Assembly (NCBI GenBank): GCA_003999685.1
Contig: CP021230.1
Coordinates: 1 to 64,000 of the forward strand
From: Taiwanofungus camphoratus
Lineage: Eukaryota; Basidiomycota; Agaricomycetes; Polyporales; Taiwanofungaceae
DNA: 64,000 nucleotides
Reading direction: 5' to 3'
Positions 34,800 to 46,531 of this stretch are shown here, one piece after another. A program made the position numbers and the translations under genes. Each line of letters opens with the position of its first letter. The stretch's first letter is position 1. Below the pieces are notes generated by a model. That model was not told the DNA's origin, searched no databases, and saw only the letters and a list, made by a program, of their open reading frames with translations.

Positions 34800-36217
34800 C
34801 ACCGCGAGCGTTCTCCGCTTTTCTGCATCCTACTGTCCCGCCGCAAACCGATGCGATATCGTCCGCGCTCTACTGCAGGCCGATGCTAATGTCAGTGCGT
34901 CCTGCGACAATGGACCACTCGCTCATGGATGCCTAACCCAAAATTCAGGACAGGGACGTATTTCATGAGCTTGTGAACTTTGAAACATCACTCGCCATGG
35001 TGAATAAGGAGGGTAAGACGGCGGAAAGTCTGGCCAAGCGATACGGGATGGAGCAGGACCTACGGCCCCAGAATTCGGGGCGCTTGTTCCGAAAGGACAC
35101 CAATAACCTGGTTATGGCCTTTTTGATGTTCCTCATCACATTTGTCGATGCCAGCAATATTCAGGATGCCGTGAAGGAGAATCTCGGCAAGCTGTACGCG
35201 ATAACTGATATGAAGGAAGAAATCACCAAGTTATGCAAGGCCGAGATCACGGAGGTAGGTCAATGCCTTCAACCTATTGACCACGCTCGCGTTGATGTTC
35301 ATGTCTCTCAGACGAATAGACTGGCTGGATGTGTTTCTCGTGACCGCCGGGCTCGTCCTGGTTGTGCTGTCCAGCATATCACCACGCCTCTCCCGGCTGA
35401 GGAATTTAAGACTAGCTTGGATAGCTATGTTACAGATAGTGGCCTTGACAAGTTCTTTTCTTCCGATGATGCCTTGCTTCAAACCATCGCCCAGAAAGCG
35501 TCCGCATTGCGCGATGACCCCACGACATTGCTCGGCAAACCCGAGAACATCAAACGCTTGACCCGCCTTTCGGTTTACCAGCTCGTTGTCTACTGCGACG
35601 ATAGCTCTTCCATGAGAGACCACAACCGCTACGAGCATCAGCGCAAGCTGGTCAGCCGTATCGCGCGCATCGCGACCAAGGTCGTGCCAGACGAGTTTGG
35701 TGTCGAGTTACGCTTCATCAACGCCAAGCCGGAGTACGAAGGCAATATGCCCGCGGCAAAAATTGAAGCCGCCATAGCTGCGGTGCGGCCGAACGGGGGC
35801 ACACAAATTGGGACTGTCCTTCGTAACAAGATCCTGCAGCCGCTCGTCTATGACGTCCTCGCGAGCGGCCATCAGCTCAAGCGCCCACTGCTCGTGTGCG
35901 CGATCACGGACGGCGACCCCTCTCAGGAGGAGACAGATACGTTCAAGAAGGAGATCGTGGCATGCCGGCGGACACTGGCGGCCAGCGAGTACGGACCGAC
36001 CGCAGTCATGTTCAACATCAGCCAGATCGGAAATGACAAGAATGCGAAGGCATTCCTGGACGGCCTGCGCGGGGACACGGAGATCAGGGACGTGCTGTAC
36101 TGTACGACGGACCAGCTGGATAGCAAGTTCCAGGAGCTGAAAGAGAACGAGAATAAGCTGGAGGAGTGGCTGCTGAAGACGCTGACGAACCCGATCATGG
36201 CGAGGGACGGTATCTGA
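34800..36217 (+). pseudogene. Ankyrin-vWA protein, copy 2, 5'-truncated
   Basis: The vWA part (about 35397-36217) is intact and close to copy 1: MIDAS motif CDDSSSM, GGTQIGTVLRNKILQPLVYD, AITDGDPS, and a natural stop after NPIMARDGI. Upstream, ankyrin-related sequence is present only from about 34815 (ANRCDIVRALLQADANVSAS) and switches frame before the KEGKTAESLAKRYGMEQDL segment. The first two ankyrin repeats and the start seen in copy 1 are missing. The first ATG in the main frame is at 34997 and would leave the membrane helix (MAFLMFLITFV) near the N-terminus. A GTAGGT...CAG intron near 35254-35311 or a longer one ending before GAATTTAAG is plausible. It is either a dead copy or a shortened membrane-anchored vWA gene. 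Confidence 0.65.
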
Positions 36218-37101
36218 ATGAGAGGTGGGCGAGCGTGAGTGTCAATGGGTTGGGAGTGCTGGCGGCAGGCGACGCTTATGATGTTTTGCAGCTTGTATGA
36301 TTTACTTGTCTATGCTTGTACCTTTCTTGTAGTCTCCTTCCTGTGCTATTCCAAGATTGAGCCATAGCCACTGTACAATAGCAAGAAAATTGACAGATGT
36401 TTTCCATAATCTCGGATTCGGAATGCCGATCGCAGATGGAATACTGCACATGCCAAATCGGACCTGTAATTTATGCCTTCGCTTGTGATTTCCTGCACTC
36501 CTCGCTGGTCAGTGCATGTGGCGCCAACACACGCTTAAAGGTGTTCTCGAGGTCGGCCAGGGCTTGCATGTCTAGATGAGCAGCGTGCCTGGGCAAGGTT
36601 CTGCACTTAGTGTCGGTATGTACTCAGATATGCGTACCTTGTGTCCTGAGAGGTCCGACTCGCCAGTACATTGCACGTGGGGAACATTAAGACATTGTCA
36701 ATACTAGGGAGGCTGATACATATCGGATAGATAGGATAGAGCTATGCAAACGAGTAACCGGGGTGTAAGGATCGGGCAAGGGTTGGGTACAGGGTTACAA
36801 GGTAATGCTACATTTTCATGATTAAACAGCGTACCAGTGTCCAGGAATAGGATAGGCATGCGTTGGAAGCACGTCGGGTAGATGGTGGCAATGATGCAGA
36901 AATACAGATTCGCGATTCATGGATGAGGCGTGCACAGCGCACGGCCAAGTAGGTGTGATGATATAAAGGCCAAGTTGAAGTCGTTTCCCGCATTGCAGAG
37001 ATATAACATCATCGCAGACGATATCGCCAACGCAGCCCTTCCCAGTATGCAGGCACCACACGCGCACACCGTCTTGCGCACCGCCTCGAGCCTCCCAGCC
37101 C
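36218..37101. other. 3' flank of copy 2, no gene
   Basis: The first ~260 bp match the 3' flank of copy 1; both share CTTTCTTGTA and AATACTGCACATGCCAAATC, showing the duplication included downstream DNA. The rest shows no coding signal. Confidence 0.55.
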
Positions 37102-37791
37102 TCACGAATACATCTCCATGACCTCCGTGCTAAGCCAGCGCCCCGGCCGACGGAACGCACGGCAGTTTTTCCTGCGACCACCCGCGCGGCGGCAGCGCCA
37201 GCAGACGTGTGCCGCGTGCTGTGCATCCTGGAACGCCTGCTCGGAGTCTTGTGCGGGCCCCGCACGGTGTAGGCCGAGCATGTCCAAGAGGGCGCGGAGC
37301 CCGGTGTGCGATGACCGCGTAGTGTGCGCGGAACGCGACAAGTGGAGGGAGCGCGAGCGCAGCGTTGCGAGTGCGCGGTGATATGTGGTTGGGCGGGGGG
37401 GTTGAGATGCGGACGAGGGCATGGACATGGAGGAGACCGGCGACGTGTATGCAGGCGGAGGTGAGTACGCGTAGGGCACAGGGAGGGAGGGGGCGCGCGC
37501 ATGGGAGGACGTCAATGTGCTAGTGCGACTGGAGCTGGGTTCGGGATTGTGCGCAGGCACGAAGCGGGAGACGGCATAGGGGACGGCAATGGCGGGGAGG
37601 TCGGGGTCGGAGGCAGGGTAGTAGGCATATGAGAGGGACTCTTCAGCAGTGAGGACGTGCACTTTAACGAGGTTTGGCGCGGGTGCTGGCCCAGGAGATG
37701 GGGACTTGGCATCAGTGCGGGCGCTGGGATATGTGGGCGAAGGCGAAGAGGAGCGGAGGCGGGTGAGCAACTGCATGATGGTCGTGGACAT
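37102..37791 (-). CDS. Hypothetical Ser/Pro-rich protein with C-terminal Cys/Arg motif
   Basis: This open frame encodes 229 residues from MSTTIMQLLTRLRSS; an in-frame upstream ATG at 37926 would add 45. I do not recognise the family. The middle is rich in Ser, Pro, Ala and Tyr (PVPYAYSPPPAYTSPVSS). The C-terminus holds QHAAHVCWRCRRAGGRRKNC followed by RAFRRPGRW, a C-x2-C spacing with a third Cys, which could bind a metal or be a small basic nucleic-acid contact. GC content and third-position bias fit coding DNA, and the frame is free of stops over 800 bp. No intron is needed. Confidence 0.45.
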   Translation of the reverse strand: MSTTIMQLLTRLRSSSPSPTYPSARTDAKSPSPGPAPAPNLVKVHVLTAEESLSYAYYPASDPDLPAIAVPYAVSRFVPAHNPEPSSSRTSTLTSSHARAPSLPVPYAYSPPPAYTSPVSSMSMPSSASQPPRPTTYHRALATLRSRSLHLSRSAHTTRSSHTGLRALLDMLGLHRAGPAQDSEQAFQDAQHAAHVCWRCRRAGGRRKNCRAFRRPGRWLSTEVMEMYS

Positions 37792-39791
37792 GGTTGTGGT
37801 CGTGACTGTGTGCGAGCAGCTGAGACAGACAGGTCGTAGGCGGTTATAAGTTGGAGGGGGAGAAGGCAAGGTCAGCAGGTGCGAGGAGGGGCAACGTTTG
37901 GAAATGGACCAGCGGGCTGACAGCATGGCTTATACGGCAGTTGAGGGAGTCTGCACATACAGGTACGGCAGCTCGGCAAGCTCGGGGGACTGTTGGGTGC
38001 TCGCCATGCGCTGGATGCTAATGAGAACTAGATCAGGCATCCGCACTGGCGGTAGGAAACGGACAAAAGACTTGACCCGGACGGTAGTGCTGTGAAGGCC
38101 TCGAGGTGCGTGCCCTCGGGGTTGGGTTAGGGTCACCGCCTCCGTCACGTGCCAGTATCTGGCCGTGGAGGGCAGTGCCCGCGGTGGATGGCACCCTCTC
38201 TCAGATTAACTCGTGCTGTGCTGGCAAATGGCCCTTTGAATCAGTCTCGTTCCGGACACAACATTGCATTGACATTTATTGACCAGATTGGGTTCGTCCG
38301 CGTCTGTACTCTCACACAGTCTTGAAACCCGCTCCTTCCTCGCTCTTCACCCCTTTCCAAAATGAAAATGCCCCATCTCGACCCCTTCACTCAGACCTCA
38401 TGCCTATCTCTATGCCTACTCGTCACAGACGTCAGCCTCATTTGTAGCGACCTCTTCTATGTCTGCTTTCCCGCGTTCAGGATCAGCACCCTAGTCATCT
38501 CCCCCGGCCATTCCATCTCGCGTTTTGTGCGTCGCCGTGAAAGACTTCAAGGTACGCATGGGCCTTGAGACTGTTTATATCTCTGGAAGGAAATTGTGTA
38601 GGTATCAGTCTTGTGGTACATGTGTCGTATGACCCCGCCGGCTTGGGCATTTGCGTATGCGACTCCCATCCTAGATCATTGACGACCGAGCCATGGAAGT
38701 ATTACCTCTGTATGACCGTCCGCCCGCCCGAGTCATTAACATATGAAGCGGAGGCGGCTAGTCGGAGTTTCAGATCATGCTCTCGAACTCATTCTCTGTC
38801 CCAGGCACTCGGGTACATTGTTCTCGTCTCTGCTCAGGCGTGGAGTACTTATCATAATTTGTGCGCTGATGACTGAAGAGGAAGCCGTCACGCGCAGGAA
38901 TCAAAGAATGCTTAAGCTACTACCTGCACCCTCGCCTGCCCCTGTTGTGCTGCTTTTGTTCCTCAGCGACATGTCCGCCCCTATCGATCGGTCTCAGTCG
39001 CACCGATTTCTCAGCTTTATGATGTCCATCCCATTTCTCCCTCGCTCCCACCGACATCACATGCGTGAGTGATAGGTATGGGAATTTCCCCGAGGATCTG
39101 ACCTGTGTGGCTGTGTCATATCGCGTCGCACAGCTGGAGGCGGTCGTGCAAGATGCGATGTACGCACGACCGCTGCATCACTCTGTTCACTCTCGGGTAA
39201 GGCGTATACGTACCGCTCGCTACGTATGGGGTTGACTCCGCCATTATCGACATGTCCGCACTCTCAGGTGACAATATTTAGGGCATTTATATCATGACCA
39301 CTAATCGACGATTTCAAAATCATAAAAATTGATTCAATATGATTCATGGGAACTTTTCGAAAGGCACCCAGTTTCAATAATCGTCATCAACGAGTACAGC
39401 GTTTCGCAGAGACAGTCGACACATAAAACACTGATATATACCACTGGATACCATTAAACAGAGACATGGAGCCGTCGTACAAAGAAAAATATCATAGCGA
39501 GTTTCCATGTAGCTATATTTCATACTTTCGGACTGGCACCGGTGACATCACAGGAAAACTTGTGTGGGTATTTATCTGACCTGCATCCTTTACTTTTGAT
39601 CATACATGTACAGAATGATCGTATCGTTAGTTTGCTTTTCACATTTCATTCACATTTCAAACCCGCGGTCTCCGAAACTCAGCGTATTGTGCCAGAGCAT
39701 TATTTTGGTTCCACCTGAAATACGTATCCATAAATGCATTGCCCACTCCCATAGCAAGTGTGCCCAAATAGTCGGTCTCAGACCCAAAAAT
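37792..39791. other. Intergenic region, no gene recognised
   Basis: Two kilobases of mixed composition. Open frames at 38362-38568, 38565-38876 and 38743-39072 (+) overlap without family motifs. A gene with several small exons cannot be excluded here. From about 39270 to 39790, the 3' side of TRP1, the DNA is AT-rich. Confidence 0.4.
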
Positions 39792-42700
39792 CTACGTACC
39801 CTTTGCGGCTTTGATGAACGCTCGCACTTTGTCCAGGTCTTTCCCCCGGCCTCCTTCTATTTCGACCCCACCGCTCACATCAACAGCCCACGGCCGCACC
39901 GTTTCTACAGCTTCCTTTACATTTTCTGGCGTCAGCCCACCCGCAAGAATGATCGGCATAGGGGTTGCCATCGTGGCAGATCCATCTAGAACACCATTCG
40001 TCGCGCCCTCCTTATGTGCCTTCGCCTTTACGTTGATAGAGTCAATCTCTCCGCCCTCCACTACTGCCCTCGCTAGCGCCCAGTCGATCCGCGCGCCTGA
40101 GCCGCCGCTCAGGCCATTCACACTCCCAGGCCGCACCGCATCAAGCAGCACAAACGCGTTTAGACCCGGCCTCCCCAAGTCCTTCAGCCCCGACCCCTTC
40201 TCTTCCTCGCTGACATGGAACACACGCACGACAGGTACAGGAATATGTCTCGCCCACTCCGCCGGCTCCGCACCGTGCAACTGAACCATGTCCAGCTGCA
40301 CGATCGTGACTGCACGCAGAACATCGGCGAGAGGCTGGTTCTGGAAGACACCCACGAGGGCGGGACGGGCGGCCGAGTTCGGCGGAGCCAGCGCCGCACT
40401 CAGTCGATGCGCGTGAGCTGCAAACCACGGCTCGTTCACGTTCGCGGCCTCATTGAATTGCGCAGCCTCCGGTGCACATCCGAGGAACGGGCGTGCGAGG
40501 CGCGATGCGCGCACGACGGCAGAGATCTTCTGCGCCTGTTCAAGCGAGATGTGCCGCTTGCTGCTCGGCACGAACATCAGCCCAAGCATGTCTGCACCCG
40601 TGTCCATCGCGCAAATGGCTTCTTCCTCTGTCGTGATACCGCAAATCTTGACAAGCGGTGGTACATCGATGCCCTTCCCTTTTACATTCGGCGCAGGCGA
40701 TGGCCAATCGAGCAGCGTGTTGATGAACGCCCGAGGATCCGCCGCACGCATGAGGGCCTCACCAACAAGAACCGCGCCCACACCTTGTTGTTGATAGGTT
40801 TTGACGTGACTCGCATCCTTGATCCCGCTCAGAGCGCACAGCACTACTTCCTTCTCCTTCACCATATCCGCGAGTCGGCTTGTTGTGCCCATGTCGACGT
40901 TAAAGTCATGCAAGTTGCGGTTGTTCACGCCGATCACTTTCGCGCCAAGCCCGAGCGCGATTTCCATTTCCTTCGCATTGTTCACCTCCACGAGTGGTTC
41001 CATTCCCAATGAGAGGGAATATTCATACAGTGCCGACAGTCGCTCCTTGGGGAGCATGGCAACAATCAATAGCACTGTATCCGCACCATGCAGCCTTGCC
41101 TCTGTGATCTGGTATTCATCAAAAATGAAATCCTTCCTCAGCACTGCGGGTCGATTGGGTAGAGCATCGATCGCCTGCCTCGCGAGCCTCATATCGAGTA
41201 GCGTGCCCTTGAACCACGTCGGCTCCGTGAGCACAGAAATTACGCTCGCGCCCGCCAGTGCGTACACGAGTGCTTGTTGAGCCGCATTGGTGTTCATGGC
41301 AATCGCGCCCTTGCTCGGGCTTGCACGCTTGATCTCTGCCATAAGCGCGGGTTTACTTGGGGCATCGCGGAGCCGGGCAAGGAACGAGACGGAAGGGGGG
41401 GCGAGGTGCATGGCAACTTGTGTGTCGAGGTCAGCGGATGTCGTACCAGGTGTTGCTTTCGCAGCCTCGACGTCCTTCATGCGCTGCAAATAAATTTTCT
41501 CCAGCATCGTCGGTACCTTCGCTTGCGCAGACGTGCTCGCTATGCCATTCAGCCCATCCAGAATGATCGCTGAGGTTTCGTCAAGCACGCGGAATGCAGG
41601 GTTCTCCGCCCACGTACCCCCGCGGAGCTTGAGGAAGTTCTTCAGTAGATCGTCGCCCGCCTCGGAGAGGATACTTTCCGGATGGTATTGCACAGCCTCC
41701 ATTGTATGCTGGCGGTGGCGAACCCCCATAATCACGCCGCTCTCCTGCGCCGTCGCCGTCACAGCCAGCACAGGCGGAAGCGAGCGTGGGCTCGCGCTTA
41801 GGGAGTGATACCGCGTACACTTGATGCCTTGTGGGAGTCCCACGAAGCAACCCCGCCCGTCATGTCGAATGTGCGAGACTTTGCCGTGCATGATCTCGCC
41901 TGCATAACTAGGAGGTGTTTGTAAGCATTGGTGCTCTGCAATGGAGAACTCCAGTTGTGGACGCGTGTGCCAACGCGTGATAATCAATGCAAGGCATACC
42001 CAACTGTAGCAGTGATCAACTGACTCGAATGCTAGCCAGAACATAGGATAACGAAGTCATCATAATCGTCTATTCAGCGCAGCAACGTGCCACCTGCTTG
42101 GCTACACCAGAGCTCCCGAAATTGAATGCCACAGCGAAAACAAGTAGAGGGCTCACGAGCACATGTATTTTGCAATACAGGATCTGACTCGGGAACACTA
42201 CTCATTACTCAACTGCGGGCACTCTAATGAGTGAGTGAACAGATTATGCTGGGGCTAGCACGACAGCATACACTGCCAACCCTCCCAAACATGAGCTATG
42301 GATAAGTAATGGACGCGTTTCGCGACAATCTAGCTCGCCAGAGTAAGCCGCCGTCCATCGAGGAAATCACAGCAATCACTCTAGCTTCAGTGCTTCAGCG
42401 AAAGTAAACACATCCTCTGGTTGATAGTATCCTCAACACAAAGGACTGCGCCTAAGAACGCTGCTTACAGCCCCGATGGATCTGACAACGCTCTTTGAGG
42501 AAGGCCGAAGGAAAGGAATTGTTGCAAAATAACATGAGAACACTGGCGATACTCACGCAATCTCCCCACCGAAGGCGTCAACGAGACACTCCAGTCCCAT
42601 GCATACACCAAGAATAGGCACCTTGCCGGTGAAATACTTTATAGCATCGCGCGAGATGCCAGAGTCGGAGGTAGGATGACCGGGGCCAGGAGAGATGATG

Positions 42701-42873
42701 AGTGAGTTAATTCTAAGCGCAGGGAAAATGGAAGGGGAGATGGCATTGTTGCGAATGACGGTGACGTCCGCACCTAGCAGACATAACGACTGATAGAGGT
42801 TCCAGGTGAAGGAGTCGAAATTGTCTATAAGGAGGACGTCGATAGGGCGGTCTAAATCTGCAGGGAGCGACAT
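39792..42873 (-). CDS. TRP1: Trifunctional tryptophan-biosynthesis protein (GATase-IGPS-PRAI)
   Basis: One chain of 810 residues (exons 42873-42557 and 41907-39792) carries three enzymes. The first is the glutamine amidotransferase subunit of anthranilate synthase ([10 protein letters not shown], nucleophile Cys in GVCMGLE, QYHPESI). The second is indole-3-glycerol-phosphate synthase ([43 protein letters not shown]). The third is phosphoribosylanthranilate isomerase ([42 protein letters not shown]). This order is the usual fungal fusion. The GATase works with a separate TrpE-type subunit encoded elsewhere. A single intron of 649 nt splits the GATase between GGEIA and YAGEIMHGK; both splice sites are normal. 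The start [10 protein letters not shown] is chosen because it lies a few residues before the conserved [12 protein letters not shown]. Confidence 0.96.
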
Positions 42874-44059
42874 TTTGCTTGCGAGTGTTCCGGTATGAGT
42901 ATAGAAGGGATATGAACTGGGTTCAGAAGATGCCGAGTGGCAAATATATATATATAAATGTGTGAAGTTACCAGCGCCCAAGTGAGATTTGAGAACCCAC
43001 TAGCACAAGGCGGGCCCCGTTGGTGACGGTTAGTCTGTATTACTCTGTAAAAGGCTATGCGCTCGAGTTCGGGCGGGTTTCAAGCAGAGAACGCAGCTCA
43101 GTTGCCAGATCACTTTTCACATGACTCACAATTGTGACTATTCGTTGCCGCTTGCAGTAAAGTTGGCGTGTCACGCATTTTGCTCGTTTTCGATAGTTAG
43201 GAAAGATGTACTTGCAGCTCAAGAATGAGAGACCGGAACAACCTACATAAAGGTGATTATTGAAGCCCTGAATGAGGGCTAATGAGTGCCATAGATATCA
43301 TTACGGTATGTGATTTTATTGATGTGTTTTGGCCCTCCCTAGTAGGGAAAAAAAACCCTCTAGAGACAAAAGAATGTACTTTATAAAATTATTTATTATA
43401 CTTAAAGGATCTTTTTGCATGTCAGAAGTGAGCCCTAGCAGAAAAAAATGGCACACAGGCAAAGGTTGAAACTGAATTGAAGTTTCTGCTGCCAATCCAC
43501 TGTCCGAGACTAATCACGTGACCAAACTTACACATGTCTCTAGTACATAAGGATTTTGACATTCAGATTATTCGGTCGACAAGTGCAGCAACATCTCGAA
43601 GAAGTGAAGAGGGCTAGGATGACTTCGTTGGAATGTAGTAAAGTAGCAATCATGTTAGAACGATCAGTTGCTTCCATACCGTGAAGTTTGTTCGCTCATG
43701 ATTGGGCTTCGCAAAAAAGATAGAAGAGCACAACAGGAGCAGAAGCAATAAATTCTAGAATGACAGAACGGGCCTATATGCTCTCCACACGTGATGATCC
43801 TCTCTGGATACACGAGAAAACACCTTGGCGCGTACGGTACAAGGCGCAGTTTCGCCGAGACTAGCGACTACAATCTTTTTAACAAATCATACAACTTACA
43901 GCGCAACGAGGTGCTCTGCAGCTTGTCGCACATAAGTCGTGGCCGGGATTCCAGGAATAGGAAAGGAATGACATGGCCATGTCGTACCCAGCGGCACCTA
44001 TACGACTGGTCCCCCATCCTTGCCGCAACTTTCCCAGTCGGCATTGCTCTTCACAGAAT
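42874..44059. other. Intergenic region, AT-rich, no gene recognised
   Basis: About 1.2 kb between TRP1 and the membrane-protein gene. It contains AT-rich DNA (43290-43480), a short hairpin GCCCT-GAATG-AGGGC near 43266, and no frame with a family resemblance. The TRP1 promoter should lie in its first few hundred bases. Confidence 0.4.
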
Positions 44060-45691
44060 CTACCATCTCATGCGCTTCGACGTGGACCATGACTTCCGGT
44101 GGCTGTGAAACAATGATCCGAAATGAGATAATGCACTCCTGGTCCAAATAGACATGGGGCATTCTATACCCACCCCGCGGCGTGATCGATTGGTGTGGAT
44201 AATTGCACTATGCTCAGTCGTCGATTCATCCGGATGCGCTACATTACGGGAGTTCAGAGACGAAAGAATGGTGTTGGAATACAGCCTGGGGAGAACAAAT
44301 GACACCGCTGAAGTAGTTAATGTCAGTAAGATGAAGTTTCGCCAGGATACAATACTGACCGATGTGGAACGGTTTGGGCTGAATGCAACTTTGTTGAGCC
44401 ACACACAACATACTGTCAAGTGAACCTTACCGTCGACAGAAACAAGATGAGGTCTGTAAGCGCAGTTAACGCCGTAAGGAGGCCTTATGAGGTAAAAATT
44501 AGTAGATTGGATATGCAAAGACAAAGACTTCTTCACCATTCTGTACCGTGCCTATGAATCATCAGACCAGTTGTGTAGCCTCAATGCCGATAACTGCCGC
44601 GATCGTAAACTCACCTCGAATGAGCTTGTCCACAATGCGATCGGTTCTCTTGAATCCAGACTTCTTATATCGCAGATGCCAGCTGATTGATACCGTTATG
44701 ACAATGTCACCCAATGTGCTAGGTAGAAGCCAGAGGATTACAGCTGCCTTCAGTTTGTTGAGGGAGGCGAAATTCGGTATTTGTAGGAACTTGATCGACA
44801 CACTGAGTGCTCCCCCTTCAAAACAATACATTATTCAGGTCAGCGTAGAAAGCATTGACAACGATGCTCACCCATGGTCATCAAACCAAGGCATACGATC
44901 AAGGCTGCGAGATAGATGTTCTTGGTCATAAGATAGATCCGACGCGCGAAGAAGACGTGCGTGGAGCAGGCCATAAGTCCCTGTTCGAGATATTCAAATA
45001 GAGATCGATTTGAGAAGTGGGATGACGTACCAGCAGAACGGGATCTGTTAGATGTAAATTATACTGATCAATGCCTCGAATGATAAATTTCTGTGAGTCC
45101 TTACCTGTTGAGATGACTAACAGAGCATATGACAGTTAATTGGCACGAATCAGCAATCGAGAGGTGACATACGCCAATTGCCCACATTGAATACTTCAAT
45201 ATTACCCCAATTCGAAATGAAGAGGAAATACATCCTGACCAAATTGAAGATTTATTGGCAGACCATTTTATCAAACTCGATGCACTCACCACCAAATGGT
45301 AAATATCGTGCTCAGGACGTCCAGGAGTACAACCCATGCGACAAAGATCTTTACCCATATAACATCACTATGCAAACATTCAATGGTCACTTTGAGCGCT
45401 GAAACGTTTCGACAGCCACCTACCGCGAATAACGCGTGTAGTAGTAATACGTCTACAGAGATACTTTGTGAGGGGGGACAAACAGACGAAGTAGGCACCA
45501 ACCTGATTAATGACGATCCCAAAGAAGATCATACCAACGAAGGAGGCTAAGCCGTGAAGTAGTCACATTAAGCAGCAAGTTGAAAAAAAGGAGAAATACA
45601 TACCAGCAAATATGGGGGCGAAGTTCTCTTGGACGAGAGCCGCCTCTTGAGTGATGATGCTCGACATCGAGGGGGTCGAGGGGGTCGACAT
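44060..45691 (-). CDS. Seven-helix membrane protein of the DUF6534 type
   Basis: The family is large in Agaricomycetes and has no known function. The gene is split into many short exons; I could follow these: MSTPSTPSMSSIITQEAALV (start 45691), SFVGMIFFGIVINQ, a YYYYTRY segment, DVIWVKIFVAWVVLLDVLST, MYFLFISNWGNIEVFN, FFARRIYLMTKNIYLAALIV, GALSVSIKFLQIPNFASLNK, the helix ending in DIVITVSISWHLRYKKS, the diagnostic SGFKRTDRIVDKLIRGEF, GLLTALTALTDLILFLST, and VLPRLYSNTILSSLNSRN. Each of these is typical of the family in this order. The C-terminal tail is short and polar. Exact exon edges near 45000-45110 and 44370-44480 are uncertain. Neighbouring genes do not hint at a role. Confidence 0.8.
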
Positions 45692-46531
45692 GATGGATAC
45701 AACCCCAAGGACAGAACAATGTCACTTTATACGCGACACTGGCCGTGTCCGTGGAGGACTAGGTTGCCATAGAACTGGGTTAGGAACTTAGATGTTCTGT
45801 CAGTCTGTGCCCGGACTCTGATGAGTGTTTGGCGCTGAGCAGAGACGCTGGTCCAAAAGTTCTGGTGAAAGAAGGGGCCACACAACTTACATACGCTCTC
45901 GTAAATTGGACCGATTTTTCTACGTGCACCTTCAGCCTTGAGCCTCTGGGATCGTTCTGGCCATCAACGGACAATCGCACACTCCTCTTTGGATTTGATG
46001 GAGACTTGTGGACATGGCTTATCTGCAAGACTGGTGTCGAGTCAATACAAAACGGAGACATTTCGTAGATGCGCATGCACATAGCCATGAGATCCCTGAG
46101 CCGATGCGACGTACTTTTCCCACACCGACCTGCGCTCGCTGTTGCTGACTTCATCATCATCATCAACCCGCGCTCGCTGTAGGCGCCAGATTGTATCTGA
46201 GGCCTTCGCCATCTTCTGATAGATCAAGACGAGCTCCAATTCGGAATCTTTGTTACTAAATAGAAGCGCCCACCATGCCATCTCAAATCGCAGCAAGTGG
46301 GGAGCACCTAGCAAACTACAATTGACACTCTTACTAGAACCGATGGGGTCTGGCGCCGACGAATTCTGATGTTTCATCTTTGTACTTTCTCAATTCACAA
46401 GACATCAGACGGGAGACTGGCGCCGATTAGGACTAGAAGACAGCAGGCGTTACGTACAACTCTCCTGAGCGATATCTTAAGTACGGACATAGACGACATC
46501 CCCAAGTTCACCAATTTCACATCCACTCGAA
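45692..46531. other. Region with an unassigned minus-strand frame
   Basis: Between the membrane-protein gene and the acyltransferase, a minus-strand open frame at 46042-46377 (111 residues; NKDSELELVLIYQKMAKASD, then RARVDDDDEVSNSERRSVWE) looks somewhat coding. Its start and partners are unclear and no domain is recognised. An overlapping minus frame (45780-46166) and a plus frame (45829-46068) compete with it. I leave it as a possible small gene. Confidence 0.3.

Noticed and set aside
40215-41012. 265-codon plus-strand open frame
   Set aside because: It is antisense to the conserved IGPS/PRAI part of TRP1 and rich in Arg/His, as expected of a shadow frame.
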